This document shows positions 23,996-34,800 of a DNA stretch of 64,000 nucleotides, in pieces (the stretch's first letter is position 1; every line of letters begins with the position of its first letter). Source of the DNA: Flavobacteriales bacterium (GTDB lineage: Bacteria; Bacteroidota; Bacteroidia; Flavobacteriales_F; PHOS-HE28); NCBI GenBank assembly GCA_016710965.1, contig JADJTW010000008.1:124001-188000 (forward strand). The letters run 5' to 3'. Made by a program: the position numbers and the translations under genes. Below the pieces are notes generated by a model. It was not told where the DNA came from and made no database searches. It was given only the letters and a program-made list of their open reading frames with translations.

Positions 23996-26900
23996 ATGCG
24001 GAACGCAGCAGCAGTGGCGATGCTCGCCCTATGCATGCCGTCGCACGCACAGCAATATCCGTTCAAGCAATTCACCACGCGCGACGGCTTGGCACAAAGC
24101 CAGGTGCGTGCGATGGCACAGGATGCCCAAGGGCACTTGTGGTTCGGTACCCTGGGAGGCGCAAGCCGTTTCGATGGACTGCTCTTCCACAACATCGCCG
24201 CGCAGGACGGCCTGCCCGATGCCCAGGTGAGCGCCATGGTCCGCACCAAGGATGGGCGATTCTGGATGGGCGCCGGCAACTCCTTGGTGCAGCTCGTGGG
24301 CAACAACCTGCGCCCCGAAGTGCTTCCAGCAAGCAGCAAGGGCGCACGCATCCTCGGCCTAGCCCCGGCAGGCGACGGAACGCTTTTCATCGGCACAGAT
24401 GGCGGCGGCCTCTTCGTGCGTGATGCGGCGGGGATCCATACGATGGCTGGCTACCCTGCCGACACCGCTACTCACATCCGCTCACTGCTCAGCTTGCGGA
24501 ACGGCGGCCTGCTGGCAGGGCTGCGGAACGGCCTGCTGCATTGCAAGGATGGGATCTGCCGTGCTGTAGCCTTGGGCAGCGCTGGGCCTGTGATCGTGAA
24601 CGCGCTCGCCGAAGGCAGTGATGGCAGCTGGTGGGTGGGAACGCTCGGTGGCGGGCTGTACCACATTGCCACGGATGGATCGCGGACCGAGTACGACGAA
24701 GAGAGCGGCTTGTTGCAGAACAATGTGCGTTGCCTCCTTGTGGACGATGGCGGCAGAACCTGGGTGGGCACCAAGCTCGGCGTGAACATGATCGACGGTG
24801 GTCGCATGCGCACCTTCACCATACACCAAGGCATGCCCAGCGACAATATCCTGTGCGCATACCAGGACGATGAGGGCAACATCTGGTTCGGCACGGATGG
24901 CGCCGGAGCGATCAAGTACCTCGGCGACCGCTTCATCACATTCACTGTGAAGGACGGCCTTTGCAGCGACCTGGTGATGAGCCTTACTTCCGACGCGCGC
25001 GGCGACTTGTGGCTGGGCACCTATGACAATGGCGTGTGCCGGATGGATGGCATGGCCACCATCAATACGCTCGATGGCCTGCCCAACAACACGGTGTGGT
25101 GCGGCCTGGCGGCTGTCGACGGCTCGCTGTGGTTCGGGACCAGCGACGGGCTGGCACACGTGCGCGACGGGGTTGTTCTTCCGCTTGCCGATAGTCTTTC
25201 CCTCTCGGGACAGCGCGTCTTCGCACTTCATTCCGATAATGAGGGAACACTCTGGTGCGGCACGCGTGACGGGCTCAGCTCCATCAACGCCCAAGGGAAC
25301 TTGATGCGCCACGCATCCGACCCCGAAGATCCGCTCCGATCGGTGCGCAGCATCGTCCCGCGCACCGATGGCGGCCTGCCGAACGGAGGGTTGTGGTTAG
25401 CCACCGACCAAGGCCTGGTATCCGTCGTTAGCGGCATCGAGCGACGCTTCGGCCGCGCTGATGGGGTCGCGGACAACACGGTGCTTTGCCTCCTCTCCGA
25501 CGAGGATGAACGCCTATGGGTCGGCACAGCCAATGGCCTCTCCTGCTATGATTCAGGCCGAATTCGCACCCTGCGCTTCGGTGCTGACTTCGGATCCAAC
25601 TACTTCAGCCTGCTGACACGCGATGCACAGGGTCGCGTTTGGGCCGGCACCAACAACGGTCTTTACCTGTTCCATCCCGACAGCCTGCTTGCAGACACCA
25701 CTGCATACGAGCATATCACGCTGAGCGAAGGATTGCGGAACCTGGAGTTCAACCTGAACGCTGCGCTCGCCGTCGATGGTGAACGCCTCTTCTTCGGATC
25801 CGCTGCGGGGCTGCTCTACCACGATGCCCAGAGCAACCGTTCCCAAGGCGGGATCGCTCCTCCGCGCACGCACATCATCGACCTGCGTTCCTTCCTCCAG
25901 AGCACGGAATGGAAAGGGCAATGCGACAGCCTCGGTGCCGACGGCTTGCCCATCGGACTGCACCTCGATCAGCGCCGCCACTACCTCACGTTCGACTACG
26001 CTGCCATTTGCCTCACGCAACCCGAACGCGTACGGTATCGCTATCGGCTATTGGGCTACGATCCCGACTGGCTGCCTGCGACCGAAGGGCGTTTCGCCAG
26101 CTACAGTAACCTGCCCCACGGGGAATTCACCTTCGAGGTGCAGGCCAGCACCGATGGCGAGCACTGGGGTGAAAGAGCCGCGTTCAGTTTCCGCATCGAC
26201 CCGCCCTATTGGGCACGTTGGTGGTTCTTCGCGTTGTGCGCGCTCGGTATCGCAGCCGCCCTCTATGGCGTGCAGCGTTTCAGGGCCGTGCGTCGCGAAC
26301 GCCGCGAGCGCACGCGACAACTTATGCTGAGGTCACGCATGCTGCAACTGGAACAGCAGGCGCTCAACGCGAACATGAACCGGCATTTCGTCTTCAATGC
26401 GCTCAACAGCATCCAATTCCACATCAACCGGCAGGATCGCGCCACAGCCAGCAAGTACCTCACGAGCTTTGCGAAGCTCATCCGTAAGAACCTCGATGCG
26501 AGCCAGAACGACACCACCACGCTCGCCGAAGAATTGGAGCGCCTGGAACTCTATCTCCGACTGGAGCACATGCGCTTCAAGGACAAATTCCGCTACGACA
26601 TCACGGTTGATCCGCGCGTGGATGCGAACCATGTGCGACTGCCTGCCATGATGCTGCAACCCTACGTCGAGAACAGTATTTGGCACGGCATACTGCCCAT
26701 GCAGCACCAGGGGGTGGTGACCATCACCATCGAGCCCTCGAGCGAGCCCGGTCGCGTGAGCGTACGGATCGACGATGATGGGATCGGGGTGATGAGCAGC
26801 CTGCAGGCCAAAGAGACCCTTGAGGGCGACCATATCTCGCGGGGGATAGAGATCACCAAGGGGCGCGTTGACGTGCTGCGGCGGTTGGAATTGACCGATA

Positions 26901-27010
26901 TCCGGATCGATGGGCCCAGGGAACGGTACGATCCAGCCAGCCAACGTGTTCTTGGCACCACGGTGACCATTGAACTGCCTGTGGACCAGGGCCCTGAAAA
27001 AGGTCGTTAA
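23996..27010 (+). CDS. Propeller-type sensor histidine kinase (LytS-like)
   Basis: 1004 residues from the ATG at 23996, with signal peptide ending PSHAQQ. The periplasmic part is two-component-regulator propeller repeats with the recurrent LWFGT / WVGT motif (residues about 25-620), then a Y_Y_Y domain (RYRYRLLGYDPDWLPATEGRFASYSNLPHGEF). One membrane helix lies at about 741-760. The cytoplasmic His_kinase module has the acceptor His797 (NRHFVFNALNSI), and the ATP lobe reads MMLQPYVENSIWHGI and RIDDDGIGV. It lacks a fused DNA-binding domain, so it is not a hybrid system; output goes to the adjacent LytTR regulator. A GTG at 23978 is possible but would disrupt the signal peptide. Confidence 0.92.
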   Translation: MRNAAAVAMLALCMPSHAQQYPFKQFTTRDGLAQSQVRAMAQDAQGHLWFGTLGGASRFDGLLFHNIAAQDGLPDAQVSAMVRTKDGRFWMGAGNSLVQLVGNNLRPEVLPASSKGARILGLAPAGDGTLFIGTDGGGLFVRDAAGIHTMAGYPADTATHIRSLLSLRNGGLLAGLRNGLLHCKDGICRAVALGSAGPVIVNALAEGSDGSWWVGTLGGGLYHIATDGSRTEYDEESGLLQNNVRCLLVDDGGRTWVGTKLGVNMIDGGRMRTFTIHQGMPSDNILCAYQDDEGNIWFGTDGAGAIKYLGDRFITFTVKDGLCSDLVMSLTSDARGDLWLGTYDNGVCRMDGMATINTLDGLPNNTVWCGLAAVDGSLWFGTSDGLAHVRDGVVLPLADSLSLSGQRVFALHSDNEGTLWCGTRDGLSSINAQGNLMRHASDPEDPLRSVRSIVPRTDGGLPNGGLWLATDQGLVSVVSGIERRFGRADGVADNTVLCLLSDEDERLWVGTANGLSCYDSGRIRTLRFGADFGSNYFSLLTRDAQGRVWAGTNNGLYLFHPDSLLADTTAYEHITLSEGLRNLEFNLNAALAVDGERLFFGSAAGLLYHDAQSNRSQGGIAPPRTHIIDLRSFLQSTEWKGQCDSLGADGLPIGLHLDQRRHYLTFDYAAICLTQPERVRYRYRLLGYDPDWLPATEGRFASYSNLPHGEFTFEVQASTDGEHWGERAAFSFRIDPPYWARWWFFALCALGIAAALYGVQRFRAVRRERRERTRQLMLRSRMLQLEQQALNANMNRHFVFNALNSIQFHINRQDRATASKYLTSFAKLIRKNLDASQNDTTTLAEELERLELYLRLEHMRFKDKFRYDITVDPRVDANHVRLPAMMLQPYVENSIWHGILPMQHQGVVTITIEPSSEPGRVSVRIDDDGIGVMSSLQAKETLEGDHISRGIEITKGRVDVLRRLELTDIRIDGPRERYDPASQRVLGTTVTIELPVDQGPEKGR

Positions 27011-27014
27011 ATGC

Positions 27015-27045
27015 TTGCCGACGGCCTTCCACGCCCCTACATTTG
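27015..27045 (+). promoter_or_regulatory. Bacteroidota-type promoter
   Basis: TTG at 27015-27017, a 20-bp spacer and TACATTTG at 27038-27045, a full match to TAnnTTTG. The next gene's ATG is at 27053, so the transcript would be almost leaderless. It overlaps the end of the kinase gene. Confidence 0.6.
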
Positions 27046-27052
27046 GGCAACC

Positions 27053-27328
27053 ATGCGGCTCGCGCTTATCACATCGCACAATTTCAAAGGGCTCTTACTG
27101 GCCCTCGCTCTGCTCATGGTTTCATGCGCCAAGGAGCCATTGGATGCTCCCATGCAGGCTGCCGCTCTCGAATCCAAAGGCATGTCAGCCACCATCCTCT
27201 CGGGCACTGACACCGAGAACGGCGGCACCGATAATGACGGCAAGCGCGATACCGACACCGACACCATCAGCGACGACGGCGATGACGTTGGTGATGGCGA
27301 GCGTAACAAGAAGAAGAAGCCGGACTGA
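27053..27328 (+). CDS. Small predicted lipoprotein with acidic tail
   Basis: 91 residues from the ATG at 27053, with signal and lipobox LLMVSC. The mature part is low complexity: Asp/Gly/Thr-rich (TDTENGGTDNDGKRDTDTDT, DDGDDVGDGE) and then a basic end RNKKKKPD. The acidic run could bind calcium or simply be a flexible surface stalk. Conserved function unknown. It has its own promoter and terminator, so it is a single-gene unit. Confidence 0.7.
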   Translation: MRLALITSHNFKGLLLALALLMVSCAKEPLDAPMQAAALESKGMSATILSGTDTENGGTDNDGKRDTDTDTISDDGDDVGDGERNKKKKPD

Positions 27329-27355
27329 CCCCCTTCGGTCCACTCTTCGCATGAG

Positions 27356-27378
27356 CGCCCGGTGATCCGGGCGTTTTC
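27356..27378 (+). terminator. Intrinsic terminator
   Basis: Stem CGCCCGG / CCGGGCG, loop TGAT, followed by TTTTC. It lies 27 bp after the small lipoprotein gene. Confidence 0.85.
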
Positions 27379-27481
27379 ATTTCCAGGCCACCGCTCCCGT
27401 ACGCTGCCGTGCCGTTCCCTGTAAGCAAGACCCTGCATCTCTCAAGAGCCGGTACTTTCTCCCTGCAATCCATGCAGCGCC

Positions 27482-29041
27482 ATGCCGCGCAAGAGCCAGG
27501 ACCACCTGCACCGACTCATTCGCTCGATGACCCGGGCGGAGAAGCGCTACTTCAAGCTCTTCATCGGTCGGCATGCGCCGGAAGGCGCTTCGCATCAACA
27601 GTTGCTGTTCGACGCCATCGCCCGTATGGAGACCTACGATGAGGCAGGACTCCTGTTGCGCTTCGCCGCCGAGGCATTCACTCACCGATTCGCTGTGACC
27701 AAGCGCCGCCTCTACGAATCCGTGCTGCGCTCGCTCGATGCCTTCCATGCCGAAAGTTCGGTCGACGTGCGTCTCTACCGTCTCCTGCACCAGGTGGAGA
27801 TCCTGTACCAGCGAACGCTGTACGCCGATGCGATGAAGATGCTGTTGAGCGTGAGGCGACTTGCCAGCCAACACGACCGCACGCACGCCCTCGTAGCCGC
27901 GAGCGAGTGGGAGCGCCGCATCATGGAAAGCAACAACTACGCTGACGTGCATGAGGAACGGCTTAAGGAACGCGCCGATGCCGACGCGCATTTGGTGCAG
28001 CAGCAGGCGCAATTGAACGGTTTGTGGGACCTTAAGAGCAGGCTCTTCCTTCAACTGTATCGCGATGGACAGGCTCGTGATGCCACGGCTCACAATGCGC
28101 TCGCAGCCCTGCTCGACCACCCCCTGCTCAAGGATGCTTCAATGCTGAGAACAGCGAAGGCCCGCTTCCTTTATCATCACATACGTGGTGCTGCGGCCTT
28201 TGCCATGGGCGATACCAGTGGTTGCCATGCGCACCTTACCGCCAACCTGAGCCTTCTCAACAGCGAACGCGAAAGGTTCGTGGGAGAGCCCAACCTCGTG
28301 CTCGGGGTCATGAGCAATCTGATCTACGTCTGCATCCAACGGGGCATGTACAACGAAGCCTTCGCTCATCTGCGGTCCTTCCGTACGCTGCCTTCGCAAT
28401 GGAACATGCCCGAATCGGACGATCTCGACCTGAAGCTCTTCACCACCACGGCAAGCTTGGAACTCTCCATGCACTTGCGCCTCGGCGATTTCGACAAGGC
28501 GCTGGAACTGGTTCCCGTTGTTGTACGCGGCCTGGCCGAGCACGCGCATCGCATGGGTCCGGTGCGTCGAGCGGGCTTCCACTACCACCTCGCATACGCC
28601 TACTTCGGCGCGGGCCAATACGACAAGGCCTTGCGGTGGGTGAATGAGTTGACGAACGACGCGCGCGCCGATGACCATTCGGACCCGGTGTGCGCTGGGC
28701 GCTTGCTCCAACTGCTCATCCTGCTGGAGCTCGGCAAGAAGGACCTGTTGACGTACACGCTCCGAAACACCGAACGCTTCCTGCGACTTCGCGGGCGCAA
28801 GCACCGCTTCGAACCGCTGCTATTGCACCTGGTGCGGGGCCTGGTCACGGCCAGGAACGCGTCCGCGAGGAAGGAACTCCTAGAACGCTTCCACGCCTCA
28901 GTGCTACCCTTGGCCGACGAGGCTGGCGAGCATGTCGTCTTCGATCATTTCGATCCTATCGCATGGGCTGAAAGCAAAATCACGGGCGAGCCCTTCTCAA
29001 TGCGGATCAAGCGGCGCATCGCCTTGGGCCGTGCAGCTTGA
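27482..29041 (+). CDS. TPR-like helical-repeat protein
   Basis: 519 residues, helical throughout, without signal peptide. The opening DHLHRLIRSMTRAEKRYFKLFIGRH is a recognisable start of an uncharacterised Bacteroidota family. The middle and C-terminal parts have TPR-like pairs (AGFHYHLAYAYFGAGQYDKALRWVNEL, SLELSMHLRLGDFDKALELV). Probably a cytoplasmic scaffold; no enzyme motif seen. The gene after it starts 59 bp downstream and is not obviously related. Confidence 0.75.
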   Translation: MPRKSQDHLHRLIRSMTRAEKRYFKLFIGRHAPEGASHQQLLFDAIARMETYDEAGLLLRFAAEAFTHRFAVTKRRLYESVLRSLDAFHAESSVDVRLYRLLHQVEILYQRTLYADAMKMLLSVRRLASQHDRTHALVAASEWERRIMESNNYADVHEERLKERADADAHLVQQQAQLNGLWDLKSRLFLQLYRDGQARDATAHNALAALLDHPLLKDASMLRTAKARFLYHHIRGAAAFAMGDTSGCHAHLTANLSLLNSERERFVGEPNLVLGVMSNLIYVCIQRGMYNEAFAHLRSFRTLPSQWNMPESDDLDLKLFTTTASLELSMHLRLGDFDKALELVPVVVRGLAEHAHRMGPVRRAGFHYHLAYAYFGAGQYDKALRWVNELTNDARADDHSDPVCAGRLLQLLILLELGKKDLLTYTLRNTERFLRLRGRKHRFEPLLLHLVRGLVTARNASARKELLERFHASVLPLADEAGEHVVFDHFDPIAWAESKITGEPFSMRIKRRIALGRAA

Positions 29042-29100
29042 GGCTAACTTGCAGGCAACGCCGTCAGCGTTTGGGCGGTCTTCCTGCAACCACATCACAC

Positions 29101-30705
29101 ATGATGCAACACTACTTCTCGGTATTGGCCATTGCCCTGCCCTGCGCGGCCTTTCAGCCGCTGGCTGGCCAGGACCTGCTCTGGCTGAATTCGGCTCCGG
29201 TCGGCTGGACGATGAACTACCAGATGCCCAACCACCAGGTGCGCGCCTCCACCAATGGCCTTGTGGGTGGTGTGCGGGGCTTCGGGCCGGCGATGTCCTT
29301 CGGCCAGGATATCTTCAGTTCGATCTCGGTGGACTGGGTCGACCCGCTCACGGGTATTGCCTTCGCGAGTTGCGCCATGGCGGATTCCGTGTCGATGGAG
29401 AGCATGGCAGTGGGCAACGATGGAACGATCTACGTCGCTGGCCGCTTCATGGGCGCCATCCAATTCTGTGATGGAAATGCCATCGGAGGCACCAGCGGCT
29501 TCCTCGACACCGACCTCTTTCTTGCGGCCTTCGACGGCAGCACCTTCGGTCTTGCTTGGGCGCGCAACTTGAGCATGGCCCATCCGAATGGCCAAGGGAT
29601 ACCTGCCCTGGAATTCGATGCGAACGGAACACTATGGTACGGTCTCGAAGAATTCGAGGCCATCCGGCTGATTTCCGTGGATGCACAAGGGAATGATGGT
29701 CAGGAGATCACGATCAGCGGCACCCGCTCGTTGGGCGGCTTCGGTTTCGATGCGTGGAACAACCTTTTCGTGACCGGCAGTACGGGCCTCAACGAAAGCC
29801 CTCTCGCGTTCGGTGGCCTCTCGATTCCTGTGACCGAGACCTATGGGATATTCGTGCTGCGCATGCGCGCGGACGGCAGTGGGCATTGGGCGCAAGTAGC
29901 GCATGCCGGTACGTTCCATAGCCCGGACCTGGCCGTGGATCCCTGGGGGAACGCCTTCATCAGCGGTGCCACGCTGGGCGCCACCACCTTCGGCAACGTG
30001 CAGTTCAATGGTCCCAATTGGGTAAGCGATGTGTTCATCGTGCAGGTGGACAGCCTCGGCGAGTTCCTCTGGGGCCGAGAAAGCGCACCCTCCGGTGGCA
30101 ACATCAACGGTGACATGGCCCAAAGCCGTATGCGCAGTATCGATTGCGATGGAGCGGGCAACGCGTACCTCACCGGCACCGTGCGTGGCCAAACGCAATG
30201 GGGCAACGGTGTCGTAAGCGATGCGATCACGCTCGGGGCGTACGCACAAACCGTGGTAGCCTTCAGCAACGATGGCACCGCACAATGGGCGGTAACCAGC
30301 AACCCAAGTGCGATCAACGCTCAATCGGTCTCCTGCGATGCCGATGGCGTGGTGTACTTCACAGGACACGTGAGCGGCCCGTACACCATCGTTGGCACTA
30401 CGGTGAACATGGGTGGACTGCAGGCCTTTGTGGATGGCAGAATCGATGGGCTTGGTACGGGCACTGCGGAAGCGGACCGTATCGCGGCGTTCTCTGCATG
30501 GCCTGTTCCCGCGAACGACCACGTCATGATCCGCTCTTCGGCCATGCGCTCCGCTCCTGCTGCGCTTCTTTCGGCGGCCGGGCAAACAGTACTGCGCACC
30601 ACCTTGGTGCCGGGCATCAACACGATCGACATCTCCGCGCTGGGCGCAGGCATTTACCTGCTGCGCGATGGGCAAGGGAATACCGTGCGGGTGGTGAAGG
30701 AGTGA
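29101..30705 (+). CDS. Secreted propeller protein with T9SS sorting domain
   Basis: 534 residues from the ATG at 29101 (MMQHYFSVLAIALP; a second Met follows). Signal peptide ends QPLAGQ. The body consists of SBBP/NHL-like beta-propeller repeats (AVGNDGTIYVAGRFMG, DAWNNLFVTGSTG, DPWGNAFISGATLG, DGAGNAYLTGTVRG, DADGVVYFTGHVSG). The C-terminal domain is T9SS type A (AFSAWPVPANDHVMI ... ISALGAGIYLLRDGQGNTVRVVKE). Surface protein, ligand unknown. It resembles the 39718 gene in layout. Confidence 0.85.
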   Translation: MMQHYFSVLAIALPCAAFQPLAGQDLLWLNSAPVGWTMNYQMPNHQVRASTNGLVGGVRGFGPAMSFGQDIFSSISVDWVDPLTGIAFASCAMADSVSMESMAVGNDGTIYVAGRFMGAIQFCDGNAIGGTSGFLDTDLFLAAFDGSTFGLAWARNLSMAHPNGQGIPALEFDANGTLWYGLEEFEAIRLISVDAQGNDGQEITISGTRSLGGFGFDAWNNLFVTGSTGLNESPLAFGGLSIPVTETYGIFVLRMRADGSGHWAQVAHAGTFHSPDLAVDPWGNAFISGATLGATTFGNVQFNGPNWVSDVFIVQVDSLGEFLWGRESAPSGGNINGDMAQSRMRSIDCDGAGNAYLTGTVRGQTQWGNGVVSDAITLGAYAQTVVAFSNDGTAQWAVTSNPSAINAQSVSCDADGVVYFTGHVSGPYTIVGTTVNMGGLQAFVDGRIDGLGTGTAEADRIAAFSAWPVPANDHVMIRSSAMRSAPAALLSAAGQTVLRTTLVPGINTIDISALGAGIYLLRDGQGNTVRVVKE

Positions 30706-30709
30706 ATCG

Positions 30710-31750
30710 TCACTTCCGCAAGAACGCATCCCATCCCTGCGCACGCAGCTCGTGCAGGCCGCCTTGCTTGTCCACGAGCAAGCACCCGCTGGCCTTGTCG
30801 GTCATGTGGCCGATGACGGTGAGGCTGGGATTGGCCTTGATCTTCTCGTAGTCGGCTTGCGCTATGGTGAAGAGCAGCTCATAGTCCTCGCCGCCATTGA
30901 GCGCGCAGGTCGTTGGGTCCAGGTTGAAGTCGCGCGCGGTCTGGTAGGTGCTCGGGTCGATGGGCATCTTCTCATCGTAGATGCGAACGCCAAGGCCTGA
31001 ATTGTGGGCGAGGTGCAGAGCCTCGCTCGCCAGCCCGTCGCTCACATCAATCATGCTGGTGGGTTTCACACCAAGCGTTCGCAGTAGTCCCACGATGTCC
31101 TTGCGCGCCTCGGGCTTCAATTGTCGTTCAAGGATGTAATCGTGACCGACCAGGTCCGGCTGCGCGCCTGTTTCCTTGAACACGGCTTTTTCGCGCTCCA
31201 GCACTTGCAGGCCCATGTACGCGCCACCGAGGTCGCCGCTCACCAGCAGCAGGTCGTTGTCCTTCGCACCGCTGCGGTAAACGATGTCCTCCATTGCTGC
31301 TGACCCGATGGCCGTGACGCTGATCACCAATCCGCTCGGACTGCTGCATGTATCGCCGCCCACGAGGTCCACGCCGTAGTGCGTGCAGGCGAGCTGGATC
31401 CCTTCGTACAGTTCATCAACTGCTTCCACCGGGAACCGGTTGCTCAGCGCGATCGCCACCGTGATCTGCTTCGGGGTGGCGTTCATGGCGTACACATCGC
31501 TGAGGTTCACCACCACGGCCTTGTAGCCCAAGTGCTTCAGCGGAACATAGCCTAGGTCGAAGTGGACGCCTTCCACCAGCATATCGGTGGTGACCACGTG
31601 ATGAAGCCCTTGAGGGTCGATCACGGCGGCATCATCGCCGATGCCCTTGATGGAGGAGGCGTTCTGCAATTGCACCCGTGAGGCAATTCGGTCAATAAGC
31701 CCGAACTCGCCCAAGGCGGATAGTTCGGTGCGGGAGGTCTGCTCTGTCAT
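30710..31750 (-). CDS. thiL: Thiamine-monophosphate kinase
   Basis: 346 residues from the ATG at 31750 (MTEQTSRTELS). PurM-like ATP-binding fold with GIGDDAAV (36-43), VTTDMLVEGVHF, VGGDTCSSP, IDVSDGLASE and GGEDYELLF, all typical of ThiL. It phosphorylates thiamine monophosphate to thiamine diphosphate using ATP. Length is normal for the family. It starts about 100 bp from the divergent dnaE gene, sharing the intergenic region. A longer frame to 31846 has no support. Confidence 0.93.
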   Translation of the reverse strand: MTEQTSRTELSALGEFGLIDRIASRVQLQNASSIKGIGDDAAVIDPQGLHHVVTTDMLVEGVHFDLGYVPLKHLGYKAVVVNLSDVYAMNATPKQITVAIALSNRFPVEAVDELYEGIQLACTHYGVDLVGGDTCSSPSGLVISVTAIGSAAMEDIVYRSGAKDNDLLLVSGDLGGAYMGLQVLEREKAVFKETGAQPDLVGHDYILERQLKPEARKDIVGLLRTLGVKPTSMIDVSDGLASEALHLAHNSGLGVRIYDEKMPIDPSTYQTARDFNLDPTTCALNGGEDYELLFTIAQADYEKIKANPSLTVIGHMTDKASGCLLVDKQGGLHELRAQGWDAFLRK

Positions 31751-31848
31751 GCGGCCGCGAAGTTCCACTTTAAGTGGGCGCTCGCTGAAGCGCCGCCGCA
31801 TTACCTTATTGGGCCACGGATCGCCGCATTTCCCGTCGATCCCCACTG

Positions 31849-34800
31849 ATGCACCTCAACTGCCACAGCTGGTTCAGTTTCAAGTACGGGGTGATGAAGC
31901 CCGATGTGCTCTTGGAAGAAGCGCAGAAGGCCGGCGTGCGCACGCTCGCGCTCACCGACATCCACAGCACGGCCGGCATATCCGATTTCGTGCGCGATGC
32001 CAAGCGCTTCGATGTGCGCCCCATCGCTGGCATCGAATTCCGCCAGGGGCCGAAGCTCCTCTACATCGGCATTGCAAAGAGCAACGATGGCTTCCAGCAA
32101 CTGAACGAATTGCTGAGCCCGCATCTGCTCGATGGCGAAACACTCCCCGAACGCGCCCCCGAATTGAGCGGCGCCTTCTTCCTCTATCCGTTCAACGCGG
32201 CGCCCTCGCAATTGCGTTCGAACGAACGCGTGGGCATCAAGCCCGGCGATCTAACACGCTTGCCTTTCAGCCCTTGGGCAAAACGCCAACAGGACCTGGT
32301 GGCCTTGCTGCCGGTGACCTTCCGTAGCAAGAAGGACTTCAACGTACACCGCCTGCTACGCACCGTGGCGAAGAACACGGTGGTGAGCATGCTACCGAAG
32401 GAGGAACTCGCACAGGCCGATGAATGCTTCCGCAGTGAAGATGAGACAAGCCGGGTCTACCGCGACTTCCCCGCACTGCTGGAGAATACCGCGCGCCTGC
32501 TGGAACATTGCTCCATCGCCTTCGACAGCACGGACAAGACACGCAAGGTCTTCGGAACAAGTGAAGCGCTGGACCGCGAGCGCCTGCACAGTGATGCGCG
32601 CGCAGGCATGCAATACCGTTATCCGAATGCCTCGTCCAAGGTGCTGGCGCGCATGGATCACGAGCTCGATGTGATCGAACGCATGGGCTTCATCAGCTAC
32701 TTCCTCATCAACCAGGACATCGTGCGTTTCGCACGCAGCAAGGGCTTCTTCCATGTGGGGCGTGGCAGCGGCGCCAACAGTTTGGTGGCCTATTGCCTGG
32801 GCATCACCGATGTGGACCCCATCGAGCTCGACCTCTACTTCGAGCGCTTCATCAGCACCGCCCGCAAGAAACCGCCTGACTTCGATATCGACTTCAGCTG
32901 GAAGGACCGCGATGAGGTTTACCGCTACGTCTTCGCCAAGCACAACGAAGGCAGAGGCGGCCGTCACCATGTGGCGCAGATCGCCACCTACACCACTTTC
33001 CAATGGCGCGGTGCCATACGCGAACTGGGCAAGGCCGTGGGGCTGCCACCAGCGGAGATCGAGGCGCTCTCCGAGGGCGATCGCGGCTATTACGCGCGCG
33101 GTCGGCCCAGTGCCACTGCACGCGGTAACGAGTTGGACAAGGTGGCGCAAGCGGTGGTGCGCTACAGCAAGCACTTGCTCGGCATGCCGCACCAGTTCGG
33201 CATCCACGCGGGCGGCATCGTCATCACGGAGAAGCCGGTGACGCACTACACCACGTTGCATCGTCCGCCGAAAGGATTCCCCGTCACGCAGTTCAGCATG
33301 CTGGAAGCGGAAGACCTCGGGTTGCACAAGTTCGATCTGCTCAGCCAGCGCGGGCTGGGGCATATACGGGATGCGGTGGAGTTGGTGAATGAGGGGGAGA
33401 GAGGACAGGGAGGTGAGGGAAGAGAAGGAGGCGGAGTGCAGCCTCCCTTGCCTCCTTCCCCTCCCTCACCCTCTTCCGCACGCATCGATATCCACGACAT
33501 CGCACGCTTCAAGGAAGATCCCGCGATCAAGGACCTGATCCGCGTGGGCAACACCATCGGCTGCTTCTATGTGGAAAGCCCGGCCATGCGCATGCTGCTG
33601 AAGAAGCTGAAGGTGGACGACTACCTGGGCCTGGTCGCGGCCAGCAGCATCATACGCCCCGGCGTGGCCGAGAGCGGCATGATGCGCGAGTACCTGCTGC
33701 GGCACAACGACCCGGAGCGCGTGAAGCAGGCGCCGCCCGAACTGCTGCGCATCATGCCCGAGACCTATGGCGTGATGGTGTACCAAGAGGACGTGCTGAA
33801 GGTGGCGCACCACTACGCGGGCCTCGACCTGGAAGAAGCGGACACGCTGCGTCGCGGCATGACCGCGCGCTTCCGCGAACGGCCGGAGTTCAAGGTGGTG
33901 CAGGAGAAGTACTTCGCCAACTGCAAGGCGAAAGGCCATCCCGATGCCGAGGCGGCGGAGATCTGGCGCCAGATCGAAAGCTTCGCCAGCTTCAGCTTCG
34001 CGAAAGGCCACAGCGCCAGCTATGCGGTGGAGAGCTACCAGAGCCTCTACCTCAAGGCGCATCATCCGCTCGAGTTCATGGTGGCCGTGGCGAACAACTT
34101 CGGCGGCTTCTACCACACCGAGTTCTACCTGCACGAAGCCAAACGCGCGGGCGCGACGATCGAAGCGCCGTGCATCAATACGAGCGATGAGCTGTGTTCG
34201 CTGGTCAGCGGGTCCCGTTGTCGGTTGTCCGTTGTCAGTGAGGTCGTCACCCCGGCCAACGCGCGCGGATCCGCGCGACCGGACAACGAACAGCCGACAA
34301 CAGACAACCGCATCTGCCTAGGCCTCGCCAACATCAAGAGCCTCGAATCGGAAACGGTGCAACTGATCCTGCACGAGCGCCGCCGCAACGGGGCCTTCAC
34401 CGATCTGCAGGACCTGCTGAAGCGTGTGCCGTTGCATGTGGAACAGGCGCGCATCCTCATTCGCGTAGGCGCGTTGCGCTTCACCGGAAAGAGCAAGCCT
34501 TCGTTGTTGTGGGACCTTACGTTGTTGCACCGGCCTGCGAGCGTGAGCACCGATGGCGACCTCTTCATCACCAAGGTGGAAGAACCCAAATTGCCCGACT
34601 TGCAGCACTACCCCCTCGCCGATGCATACGACGAGCTGGACCTGTTGGGCTTCCCGCTGTGCGACCCGTTCTCGTTGGTGGAGCACAATGCAGGCAAGAG
34701 AGGTGAAGGAGGCAAGGGAGGCGGGGCAACGGATGACCCTCCTTCTCCTCCCTTGCCTCCTTCACCTGCACTCATCCTCAAGCGAGATATGCATGCGCAC